Below the pieces are notes generated by a model. It ran no database searches, had not been told where the DNA came from, and saw only the letters and a list, made by a program, of their open reading frames with translations. The position numbers and the translations under genes are program-made. 64,000 nt of DNA from Bolinopsis microptera (lineage: Eukaryota; Ctenophora; Tentaculata; Lobata; Bolinopsidae), in contig NC_087083.1 of NCBI RefSeq assembly GCF_026151205.1, forward strand, positions 9,545,460 through 9,609,459, given 5' to 3'. Shown piece by piece: positions 25,601 through 35,862 of this stretch. Each line of letters begins with the position of its first letter. Position 1 is the first letter of the stretch.

Positions 25601-26778
25601 CCCACAATAAATGCACCGGTCGTGCTTGCCAGCACTGTGATAATGCTATGTGCGAGTTATGAGATGTTAAATGTTAAAATCAGCGATTGATTTGAAGGTT
25701 TTTCAATCGGCACAACTGTTAAATCTAATTGAGCTTATGTAAATTTCAGAAAAACTAACGTTAACTAATATTATAAAATGGAATTCACGATGTCGATGTC
25801 ACAGGGAATTGTAATGATTGTATTTGAAAATAAACTAATATCCTTACACTAATCTTTCAATTCGGTTTTGCAGCACAACCTAGTCAAATAATGTCGCTTA
25901 TCATTACTCTATTTCACTAATTAATATACCTCTAAGAAATTTCTAACTGACATCGATTAAAGAAACATTTCTTGAAAAATTGAATAATGTTATGATATTA
26001 ATAAAAGCTGCTTTAATCTCTGAGATTGTCAACGAATTTCGGAGTCGCAAATATTTACTGATTTAGCTGAGTGTCGTTTCTCGAGTCGTCCAAGTAAGGA
26101 GCACAATATCAGGTTGAAATGAATTGGGCAATTTTTAAGAACAGCGCATTATGTTTCAGGGAGATACCCCCACATTCATCTTTATCTCAAATTATTTGTT
26201 TTAACACTACTATATATAGTAGTGCTGTAGTGTTATATAGTGTTACTATATATAGTAGAGTTAAAGGTATTGAATACAGAAATGATATCCTCAAATCATT
26301 TAATGCACCAAGAACTCAACAATCGCTCTAGGAAATGGAAAAGTATATTTATCGGCCCTAAATCAGTCAGGCTCCTAGGTGACCGGTCACATGGTCACAC
26401 TTCTTAGCTTCGAAATCCACTCAGTTCTCCGTTATCAAAACAACTACCTGCACGTGCAGTGATTTATATCAACTACCACGTGTTTATATCTAACACATGA
26501 CTACTCTCTACTATGAAGTAATGCACGTGCCGAACTAATTTATCTGTTATTATTGCACCTAGCTACTTTTTAATCTAGTGATCAAATTAATTCCACAGTA
26601 TTCTGTTTGATCTGATCTGAGAGGTTAGATCAGCTGAGTTGTTGATATAATATACTTTAGTAGTACGATTCATTTCACGGTACGTGCTTTATTAGAAAGG
26701 AAGATTTCTTCCACAATATTATATATCCTCATGTAGATATATCGCGCTTTATTTTCAAGTGTTGTTGTAACAGTTATA
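25601..26778. other. Intergenic sequence
   Basis: A short imperfect hairpin (ACTACTATATATAGTAGT) lies near 26210-26227, with related ACTATATATAGTAG at about 26244. CACGTGCA/CCACGTG E-boxes lie near 26453 and 26477. No gene is supported. Confidence 0.4.
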
Positions 26779-27273
26779 CTGTGGCAGTACTGTGCCAGTA
26801 CCCAGTACTGTGGCAGTACTGTGCCAGTACCCAGTACTGTGGCAGTACTGTGCCAGTACCCAGTACTGTGGCAGTACTGTGCCAGTACCCAGTACTGTGG
26901 CAGTACTGTGGCACTACTGTGCCAGTACCCAGTACTGTGGCAGTACTGTGGCAGTACCCAGTACTGTGGCAGTACTGTGGCAGTACCCAGTACTGTGGCA
27001 GACGGCAGTACTGTGGCAGTACCCAGTACTGTGGCAGTACTGTGGCAGTACTGTGGCAGTACCCAGTACTGTGGCAGTACTGTGGCAGTACCCAGTACTG
27101 TGGCAGTACTGTGGCAGTACTGTGGCAGTACTGTGGCAGTACCCAGTACTGTGGCAGTACTGTGGCAGTACCCAGTACTGTGGCAGTACTGTGGCAGTAC
27201 CCAGTACTGTGGCAGTACTGTGGCAGTACTGTGCCAGTACCCAGTACTGTGGCAGTACTGTGGCACTACTGTG
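26779..27273. repeat. Palindromic-word tandem repeat (CAGTACTG / TGGCAGTACCCAGTACTG)
   Basis: About 490 bp built from CAGTACTGTGGCAGTAC and CAGTACTGTGCCAGTACC units, period about 29 bp with 11- and 18-bp subunits and one GACGGCAGTACTG insert. CAGTACTG is itself a palindrome, so single strands can fold extensively. Several frames are open on both strands as a by-product. Confidence 0.93.
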
Positions 27274-28609
27274 CAACAGCAAAATGTCTAGCAGAAATCT
27301 TGATCAATTAAACTTTATGTTTACATATTTTGAAAGAAGACGGTATATAATTAGATCAATAAAATGACCGTGTATTAAAATATTAAACGAGTACTAGTGA
27401 GTAGGTACATTGAATAAAACCCGTGTGACAGCCTCACAAATGACACTAATTACAATCACACTACACACAGAGTCCAGCGGTAACACTTCTTTCTTACTTT
27501 GAAGAGTCTACTAAAGTAGTGTTAATACAAACACTAGTTGTCTCCACGTGTCAGCTTACCAATAATGAGCTTCAAGTTCAACAAGATGATCACTTATTTT
27601 ACGTACAAGGTGATTATGGAGCTGATCACTTAAATTAACGCTCAATTATAACGTACTATGCCAGTCGTGGGGGAGGAGAAATTTACTATAGTAGTATGAT
27701 TACTATTATTGTGTGAGTTTTGCACCTGAATATTGAATATATAATTAATTAATAATTGATTATTTACGCATAATCTCTGTAAACTAACTTAAGGGAGGGG
27801 TATGAAATGAACCAAATCTTATATTATGAGAAGTTAACTAATAGACAAATGGTTGGGGGGTGGGACTCGTAGAACTGTTAGGTAGTATTTATATAGTATC
27901 ACAATGCTGGCAAGCATGACCGTCGCTCTTATATTCACAATATTATTTACCCCCTATACTATTATATCCCCTATATTGTTTTTCAGGCATTAGTAGTAGT
28001 AGTAGTAGTAAACCCGCGAAGGGGTGGCATGTGCCGCAATAAAAATATTACAATCATTTATTATTATATCAATTTATCATTAAATATTTCAAAAATATCA
28101 ATAACGTATGGTGATTTTCACACTTGGTAAAATATATAAAAATAAAGTTAATCTACACTAAAGAATAAATAATCTATATTATATAAATCAACAATATTAA
28201 CTCCCCATCTTCTTGTAGTCATTTATCAAAGCGGTAGAAATCCAAGTAATTTTAGTACGCGGTGCGCAAGGAATTTCGTTTCAAAAAATGTGTAGGCAAG
28301 ATAAGCCTTAGGGTGGCAGTGAAAATTGAAAAATAAGTTTCAGAATAAATTGCAGTGACTGACTGTCAAATGCATTATCGCAGTTCATTTATTTGACTGC
28401 ACTAACGTTTAGGATTCTTACAGCTGTTATATTTTGCTAATATTTTGTTTAAAAGTTGTAAAGGACAAAGTTCTTGTCCGTCCACGAAAGGTTTTCTAGG
28501 TCAAGTTTTTGTTTGTCCAGTAAGTAACGTACAATGTTGTCCTTGTATGAATTAATAAACTTATCTTGTAACTTAGGTACGTTGAAGGGAAGGATTTTAT
28601 TTATTTCGT
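27274..28609. other. Intergenic and LINE 3' flank
   Basis: No gene is seen. A (TAG)n run at 27991-28010 is followed by CCCGCGAAGGGGTGGCATG and AT-rich DNA that probably contains the 3' untranslated part of the minus-strand LINE fragment. Confidence 0.35.
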
Positions 28610-29365
28610 TTATCGTGTTGTTATATATAATCGTGGTCCTACGTTAGAGATGCTATAATCGGTGATCCGTAATCTGTTGAACTTAATTTCAAAATACTTT
28701 GGATTTCTCCTTTCCGTTTGTCTAAGCGGTGATTTTTCAAATATACTACAGATACTCGATGGTGCTACTCCCATATAAACCTTGTGCATCAAAGTTAGAC
28801 AGCTTTTAGCAATGAGATTAGGAAGAGCCAAAATTCCTATTTTGTTGAAGATGGATTTTGTGTGAGATGGTAGTTTACGTTTTTCTTTGTCGTAAAAATA
28901 GTTATGATATTCTGAATCAGTGGCGCGAATAGCTTTCTTTTGAGCAGAGAATAAAGACTGAATGGAATTTAAAGATTTGGTACCCCAAGCAGTAGTGCAG
29001 TAATACAGGTGAGATTGAATTAAACTATTGTATAGCATTTTTTGAGCTTTATTCGGAATGGAACTTTTAAGTTTCATCATTACGCCTGCATTTCTGGATA
29101 TTTTAGTTTTTAACTGTTTAATGTGCAGGCTCCAGCTAAGTTTTGAGTCAATAATGACACCTAAAAATCGTTCATGTTCACTTTTCACTAGTCGCTGTCC
29201 TTCTATACTAATATTTATATCCTCTGGTAATCTGTTAGTGAATATCATGTATTTAGTTTTTCCTACATTAAGTTTAAGACCGTTGTTTTTAACCCATGTC
29301 TGTACAGTATTTAAAACTCTGTTAAGACTCATCGAAAGTAGTTCAGCCAGTATATTTAAGTTCAA
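28610..29365 (-). pseudogene. Non-LTR retrotransposon ORF2 fragment (C-terminal RT and tail)
   Basis: A 251-residue frame is typical of the region after the YADD motif in CR1/Jockey-type reverse transcriptases: WVKNNGLKLNVGKTKYMIF near residue 25, FLGVIIDSKLSWSLHI near 70, LYNSLIQSHLYYCTTAWG near 110 and the AQKKAIR motif near 145. The endonuclease and catalytic RT motifs are missing, so it is a 5'-truncated copy. It lies between the two inverted copies of the 0.8-kb dispersed repeat and overlaps the edge of one. Confidence 0.85.
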
Positions 29366-30545
29366 AACATTCTAATTCTAATTCAGGAATAGGAAATAGT
29401 TATGTTGAGGTTTTTAAGAAATTTGCGCAAAATATACGCGCCAGCATGTTATACACTTATACAGTTATACGAAATTCGGTAAAAACCCAAAATCGCCATA
29501 TTTAGGTGCCTTAAAAACCATGTTAAAATTGAGTTAGAGATCTGAAACTTTTCAGGGTGGAAGTGGGTTTTCTGGAACGCCTGTTTCACAACAGATTATC
29601 GTGATATAGGTAGGTATGTATTATAGATTTATAGACGCTTTGGCTGTCAATTGTAGCTTACATTAAAGTGTCAGTAGATTCAAAAGTACGAATATGTCTT
29701 GAAGATAATCGTTTACACTTAAGTTTACATTATATCAAAAAATAATTTAACGTCATCATCACTGCACTTGATGACGTCATCAAATTAAGCGTTTTTAAAT
29801 CTTGATTTTTGACAAAACAATAACTTTTCAAATCAATTCAACTCCATTAACTGATTAAGGAGTAATTTTATTCAAAATCTGAAGAAATTTTCGAGTTGGA
29901 TAATTGTTCAAGCATTCTGAAAATCTTTAGTAGTGGAACAGCAATACTAAGGTAATGGGACTACTGCGGACCCTCTACCGGCCAAACCTTGTTAACAAAG
30001 CCGCTGCAACTAAATTATTCGAGATTCTTCTCGAATAATTTTCAAGACTTGATGTCAACTTATTATCGGAGAAAAAGACGATTTATAAAGGAGCTACCTA
30101 ACATTCTACCTACTCCTCATTTCTTAAGACGTCCACTACATGATGTTGCTCTACCAATTTGATTTATGTCCCTTAAAGCCTTAAGCGCTTTTAACTACCG
30201 TTCACCGAACCTTGACTGCGGCTTTGTTAACAAGGTTTGGCCGGTAGAGGGTCCGCAGTAGTCCCATTACCTTAGAATTGCTGTTCCACTACTAAAGAAA
30301 TAATCCCGATAACACTCGACCTCTGCCTGATCCAGAGGATATCACCATTTTACCTTCACACAGACATCGAACGCTGTAAGAAGATGACGATCAGACCTCA
30401 TTATTCTGGAAATCTGTCAGAAAATTTTCCTACCTTGCTTCTTCATGAAGATATTCGCTATTGAAGTTAGTGCTTTTTTTAAGAATAATTTTATAAAAAC
30501 ACAAAAGTTGTGAATTAGTATTCTCTGGTGTCAAACACCACACCA
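29330..30545 (-). repeat. Dispersed repeat, copy 2, interrupted by a nested element
   Basis: Reverse complement of 24640-25450. The homology runs from about 29330 to 29923, is broken by the element at 29924-30298 plus about 100 bp of extra sequence, and resumes at about 30420 until ATTCTCTGGTGT near 30528. Confidence 0.7.
29924..30298. mobile_element. MITE-like element (family B), nested insertion
   Basis: Nearly perfect ~75-80-bp inverted arms (TCTTTAGTAGTGGAACAGCA at each outer end, AACCTTGTTAACAAAGCCGC inward) enclose about 210 bp without coding capacity. It interrupts copy 2 of the dispersed repeat; copy 1 lacks it, which gives the insertion order. Confidence 0.85.
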
Positions 30546-31052
30546 TGGGACAGTAACCTTACTTTATTACGATGACTAGGGGGCCCGTGGTCACAGGGGG
30601 AAAGCTTGTCAGTGGTCAAAGCTAAAGGTCAGCGTTTATGAGTGATGAGTAATCGTATTAAGTATTGCGAAAATGGTTTTCAGTAGAATGTACTGAACAT
30701 CGAGTCTAAGAATTATCACCCTGAAACTTTGCACACGATCCAACAACTTTAGCTTCTAAAAATACATACATTACACATCTGAATCATTTCGTACAGGTCC
30801 CTCACCGTCTCATTTGATAGATTTGTTTTTTGTTCAAATTGAAGTTTTTACGTATGAATGAATTGTAGATAAAAAAGGAAATTTGTACTGAATGATGTAG
30901 GGAAAATGACATAATCTATCAAATGACTCAACACTTGGGACGTTGAGCGTAGATTTAACCTGAGTTAAAAATGTGAATAAATGGATATAGGTTGGCGAAA
31001 CGTGTCAATTAAAATTGGTTATATGAAAATTGATTGATATAAAAATCACACT
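30546..31052. other. Intergenic sequence
   Basis: Nothing recognisable. Confidence 0.3.
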
Positions 31053-31535
31053 ATACCACACCACACCACACGTACACCACACCACACCACACCACACCAC
31101 ACCACACCACACCACACCACACCACACCACACCACACCACACCACACCCACACCACACCACACCACACCATACCACACCACACCACACCACACCACACCA
31201 CACCACACCACACCACACCACATGACAGGACAGGACGGGACAGTAAAACTTAAAATAAACACAGCTAGTAAACAAACAAACCTTACCTTTTTACGATGCG
31301 ATGAAGAAAAAATTAAAGGTCGGGGCGTCGGGGCAATCACACCACACCACACCACACCACACCACACCACACCACACCACACCACACCACACCACACCAC
31401 ACCACACCACACCACACCACACCACACCACACCACGCCACACCACACCACACCACACCACACCACACCACTGGATAGCACAGGACAGGACATGACGGTAC
31501 GGGACGGGACGGGACAACACAGGACTTGACGGGAC
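31053..31535. repeat. Two (ACACC)n pentanucleotide arrays in a duplicated context
   Basis: 31053-31224 and 31337-31470 are almost pure ACACC repeats. Each is followed by a GGACA/GGGAC tract and by AACCTTACCTTTTTACGATG, showing that repeat plus flank were duplicated together. Runs of Thr/His/Pro or Val/Trp/Cys frames are by-products. Confidence 0.93.
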
Positions 31536-31574
31536 AGGGCGGGACAGTAAAACCTATAAACTCACAAACCTTAC

Positions 31575-31660
31575 CTTTTTACGATGTGATATCACTTGTC
31601 TGTCTGCTGCAGTAAAGACAGATCTTCAGCTGGAGGCTTGACGACTTGGATGACATGATC
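31575..31660 (-). pseudogene. Duplicated exon, copy 1 (in-frame stop)
   Basis: Minus strand: acceptor TATGTTTTGCAG, 86 bp, donor GTAAGG. It encodes DHVIQVVKPPAEDLSLLQQ followed by TDK and a TGA in the frame that is open in copy 2. The homologous exon lies at 32011-32093. The protein family is not recognised. Confidence 0.45.
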
Positions 31661-32010
31661 CTGCAAAACATAATTTAGCAAAATAAAAGGGGAAAAGGCA
31701 TGAAATAGCAGACATCCATTTTGTTTTTCTATAGTTCTATAGACGGATGGGATACAATAAATCAAATCCGAGTTTAAAGCACAGACGATGATAAACGGAA
31801 CAGAAAGCAACCGCTCATTACCAAGGTATAAAAACTTACATAGATTATCCGTCCTATAACCACCTGCATACTTTATGAAAAGTTTCAAGAAAATCGTACG
31901 GTAGGATCCGACCTAAACTATTGTTCGAATAATCTATTTTCTGAGTCGGACAGATGTTGCTGTCGGACAGATGTTGTCCAATCAGCACAGTGAAACTTAC
32001 AAAACCTTAC

Positions 32011-32093
32011 TTTATTATGATGGCAGTTGAGTAGGTACGCTGCAGTGGAGACAGTTCCTCAGCTGAAGGCTTGACGACTTGGATAACATGATC
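32011..32093 (-). CDS. Duplicated exon, copy 2 (open)
   Basis: Minus strand: acceptor TATGTCTTGCAG, 83 bp, donor GTAAGG. It encodes DHVIQVVKPSAEELSPLQR and then YSTAIIIK. It is 3 bp shorter than copy 1, so the splice phase is preserved, and it is intact. Conserved splice sites and mostly synonymous or conservative change suggest a real exon of an unidentified minus-strand gene. Its partners are not found. Confidence 0.45.
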
Positions 32094-32600
32094 CTGCAAG
32101 ACATAATTTAGAAAAATAAAAGGCAAAAAGGCAAAAAATAGCAGACATCCAATTTTTTTTCTATAAATGGATGGGATAAAATAAATTAAATCCGAGTTTA
32201 AAGCACAGACGATATTAAACGGAAGAAAACACAAGTGGTATAGGCAGAACAGGCAGACGCCTCGGTCACCAAGGTAATTCGTGAATCGTGATAGTTCATT
32301 GTTGGAAGCGTGATAATTTTGATTACACACATTATAAACAGGATTAAATAAATTAAATCCGAGTTTAAAGCACAGACGATATTAAACGGAAGAGAACGCA
32401 AGTGGTATTATAGGCAGAACAGGCAGACGCCTCGGTCACCAAGGTAACGTGATAGTTGGAAGCTTGATGATTTTGATTACACGCTTGAACGGGATAAAAT
32501 AAATTAAATCAAAGTTTAAAGCGCAGATGATATTAAACGGAACAAAAAGCGACCGCCCATTATCAGGGGATAAAAACAGAAATGAGACTAGGCTACAAAA

Positions 32601-33130
32601 AGAAACAGCAGGCGCTCACCGAGCTAACACTTGATAAACTGACCAATCAAGTGATGTTCCTCCCTGTCACGTGACGAGCTAGGCCGACCAATCACACGCT
32701 ACAGGGCGAACCGCGTCCTAGGCTTATCTTTTGTTATGATATTTTATCTTGTAGAAGATTAAGTGTACAGTAAATGTGCTCACGATTATATTCCCGCGGG
32801 TCAGGAAACTGCGTCGTATAGAGTACGACCCTGAGGGTTCTGTCGGGGTTCATGCTGTCGGACATATATGTCGCCCAATCATTGATAAAGGTAATTCAAA
32901 TATTTAACAATGCAGTTGATATAGGTAACTGATGTAGAAACTCGATTTTACCAGTAGCATTAAGTCAAATTAACTAATTAAGTATAAAGAGGTAAAATAA
33001 CGAAATATAAAGGAAGTTATGTTGCAGAACGTGATAAGCGAGCAGAAAGTGCACCTTAATAAAGTCTAGTCAGCAGAACGGTAAAAAGGTACCAATATCA
33101 CAATTCACATACACGGCACACGCGCACGTG
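32601..33130. other. Intergenic, possible upstream regulatory DNA
   Basis: GTCACGTGAC near 32667 is followed by CCAATCA near 32689. No gene is supported. Confidence 0.3.
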
Positions 33131-33300
33131 TTCGAGTAGTCCATGACACGGTAACCATGGTAACCCTGAGCAGTTGTCGATCCAGCCAATAGCAGAGCTT
33201 CTCAGTTCTCACGTACGTGTTGTTTGGTGGCCAATAAGATAGCGCGCTATATAACCGCCGAGTGTGCACGCACTCAAACTGACTTATAACATTAACACTG
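33131..33300 (+). promoter_or_regulatory. TATA-box promoter-like sequence without an assigned gene
   Basis: An E-box CGCACGTGTT (about 33135), a CCAATAGC box (33186), a second GCCAATAAG box (33230) and TATATAA at 33248-33254 are arranged as in a metazoan RNA polymerase II core promoter reading to the right. No open frame of note follows within 1 kb, so it may drive a non-coding or interrupted transcript. Confidence 0.35.
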
Positions 33301-33599
33301 TAAAATGTGTACGCGGAATGTGTGTGTGTCGATAGAGCTGTTTCTTATCTGCGTTAGTGCAATGCTAATTACTTAATTATAACACACATAACGCCGCCCC
33401 TTATTTTCTATTCCGTCCCTTTATAGCAGTATTCTCGGAGGAGTACAGGTTAAAGTTCACTGTATTCCAATTATTGTGCAAGTTGCAGCTTTTTCTCTTG
33501 ATACAAACACTTAAAGACTTAACTACTTTTATTTTGTAAATTTGTTGTCTTGTCAAGTTAAAATGAGAGTCATTCGATCGTCAATAAGGTGATAAGTTT

Positions 33600-34615
33600 A
33601 AGTAAAGTTCAGAGCCGAATCCCGGTAGCCCATATTATAATACATATTTCAGATTACTACATTATAAACCCCTCCGGGATAGAATAAGATTATGATAATC
33701 CCGGCTCCCGCTAAATAGATTCTGATAATCCCGCCTCCCGCTGTTAGTTTTTTCCCGCTGAATAAATAACCCCGGCACAACTTCTATAATCCCGCCCCGC
33801 TAATTTGGCTCAACAAGATTTGTTTTGTTTTGATATTCCATGAGAATTTCAACTGCGCACTGTCACGTGTTTTGATGACGTGTATCACGTGACTAACTAC
33901 TACGACGCGCATTGGTAAAAAATGTCACGTGACCTATGGCTTAACGTAAGAACTATAAATACACTTGATCTACGTATCGGTCTAATTGCAGGCGCTGGCA
34001 AAACTCCAGCACACTGCTTACATTACTTAAACTCTTACATTAATAGGACCAGTTCCAGAACTTGTCTCGACGGTTACATTTGATTTTGTCCGGTTAATTT
34101 TGTCGTGTTTGATATAAGCCATGTATTATAGTCGTCTACTTTGATGAACTTCATGACACGATATCATTATTAGCTACACCTTTTATCGCTTGCCAGGCTT
34201 AACTCGACGCCCCTTTATGTCGATATTCATATTCATTCAACGTACTTCTGACTGAGGAATAATGTTTAGATATAACGCCAATTTCAAATGTCATAGTACC
34301 TTAGTTGTATTTATTTCAATTTGGTAGTCCCCAATTCCATTTCATATTTTCCATACTGATCTCATATGGCTAGAATTAAGAGTAAAATGTCAAATTTGTT
34401 GGTCCTAGCACTAACCCGGAGGGGTTTATAACACATAACACCGGCACGCTTAAGTTATATTAAAATGACCCCTCGTGCTAAAGCACGTCGGGGTTATTTT
34501 CATAATAATCCCTCGTGCTTCGCACTCGAAATTATTATAAATTTTTCCCGCGCGTCGCGGGAAAAATTGAAATATAATCCCTGCGCATGCCGGGGTTATG
34601 TGTGTTTAAATATTG
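33600..34615. mobile_element. Cluster of GC-rich hairpin modules in AT-rich DNA
   Basis: ATAATCCC(G)GC(T)CCCGCT occurs three or four times at 33690-33800. Inverted partners are TTATAAACCCCTCCGGG (about 33664) against CCCGGAGGGGTTTATAA (about 34415), and AATAACCCCGGCA against TGCCGGGGTTAT. Tight hairpins lie at about 34477 (CGTGCT/AGCACG), 34512 and 34538-34568 (AATTTTTCCCGCG, loop CGT). The paired ends suggest a ~0.9-kb composite element. No coding capacity. Confidence 0.5.
33860..33962 (+). promoter_or_regulatory. Triple E-box with TATA box
   Basis: CACGTG occurs at 33864-33869, 33886-33891 and 33926-33931, with an inverted CCAAT (ATTGG) near 33911 and TATAAATA at 33954-33961. This is promoter-like towards the right, inside the hairpin-rich cluster. 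No downstream gene is recognised. Confidence 0.35.
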
Positions 34616-34734
34616 TTTAGAGCGCGAAGTTTGAAGTGCTAGATTATAAGCTATAGCTGGTATTAATTAATATGGTTACTGTAGTAACTCTAGATTTTCG
34701 CATGTTGGAGTATTCGGTGTAAACAAGACGCTAT

Positions 34735-34861
34735 TTCTCTTTCTCTTTCTCTTTCTCTTTCTCTTTCTTTTTCTCTTTCTCTTTCTCTTTCTCTTTCTCT
34801 TTCTTTTTCTCTTTCTCTTTCTCTTTCTCTTTCCCTTTCTCTTTCTCTTTCTCTTTCTCTT
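34735..34861. repeat. (CTCTTT)n microsatellite
   Basis: About 20 units of CTCTTT with CTTTTT and CCTTTC variants. The minus-strand Arg/Glu frame is a by-product. Confidence 0.95.
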
Positions 34862-34933
34862 TTCTTACCTATATACAACTATACTAATATATCCCTTAAT
34901 ACGATGTGTTTGTTTTGACTTGCAAATATGTAA

Positions 34934-35140
34934 CGCTTTTCCCATTCATTCACGGCTTACGAATTGTAATAAAGCTTATACTATTGAATGAGAAAAGCTC
35001 GAGCTACCGATTTCATTATCGGTATCAATTTGCATTTGCAACCGGTTCTTCAAATTAATATCATTTCCTTTTGTTTGGAAAAAATCAGAGACACTGGCAG
35101 CGGTCCACTCTACCCATGATTGTAGGTTTTGGTCCAATTT
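34934..35140. mobile_element. Relic of MITE family A
   Basis: It matches the arms of the element at 23564-24073: TTTTCCCATTCATTCACGGC at the left, then GAGCTACCGATTTCATTATC through CACTGGCAGCGGTCCACTCT to GGTTTTGGTCC. More diverged than the first copy. Confidence 0.7.
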
Positions 35141-35228
35141 ATATAATAGTAAATAATATAAAATTAACCAAATTTGACTTAGTCTTACATGAGAAGTTAA
35201 GTAAAAGGGGGCTAAAAGTAAAGGGGAC

Positions 35229-35346
35229 TCGTAGAACCCCCCCCCCCCCCCGAACTGAAGTGGAACCCCCCCCCCCCTTCAACTGAAGTAGAACCCCCAA
35301 CTGAAGTGGAACCCCCCCCCCTTCCCCCCCACCAACTGAAGTGGAA
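35229..35346. repeat. Poly(C) minisatellite
   Basis: Four units of AACTGAAGTGGAAC separated by C runs of 5 to 18 bases. The minus strand has several long G runs and could form G-quadruplexes. Variable length is likely. The rest of 35141-35862 is AT-rich and without features except an AATAAA on the minus strand near 35735, suitable for the ABHD12-like transcript. Confidence 0.9.
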
Positions 35347-35862
35347 CTACACTGGTTCAATTCCAGCGTTTTAGTCGGTCATAATTCATTTATTGAATTT
35401 AAGAAATGCAAGTTTCAACTGAAATATCTCTTTGTTAAAACGAAGGACCCAAAAACGGAGTACACTTTGCGAACAAAACAAATGTTTTTCTTTTTGAAAT
35501 AAGTATAAATATTTATAAACAGGGATAGTAATTACGAATAATAATAGAAAGGGTCCCAATTAGGTTCTTTTCTTTTGTAATATTATCAGCTATAGTTATA
35601 TTGTAGCTGTAAACTTAACTGTTAAGTAATGATATAATACCTTATTTAATTTTTGTGGCATTGCTAATCAAAATAATTCGTCATCTACGCATTAAAATTA
35701 ATTCACATCTGTAGAATTCGACTAAAATCAGCCATTTATTATACTGGTCATTTTTGGCAAAATTTAATTAAAAATAAAATGTAATCATAAGCATCAAAAC
35801 ATTGTCTGTTTAACAATCCAAATAATAATATTCACAACAAAACTGTTCCACTCTGTGATCTC

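Larger units (their letters stand above)
31240..32600. repeat. Local segmental duplication, 3-4 copies
   Basis: The words AACCTTAC(C)TTTTTACGATG (about 31282, 31566, and as a variant at 32002) and TAAATCCGAGTTTAAAGCAC (about 31760, 32186, 32357, variant 32506) repeat with their flanks, including GGCAGACGCCTCGGTCACCAAGG at two sites. Unequal exchange of a ~160-430-bp unit containing one exon and its intron explains the two exon copies. Confidence 0.75.

Noticed and set aside
31005-31520. Val-Trp-Cys or Thr-Pro-His repeat proteins
   Set aside because: Translation of (ACACC)n.
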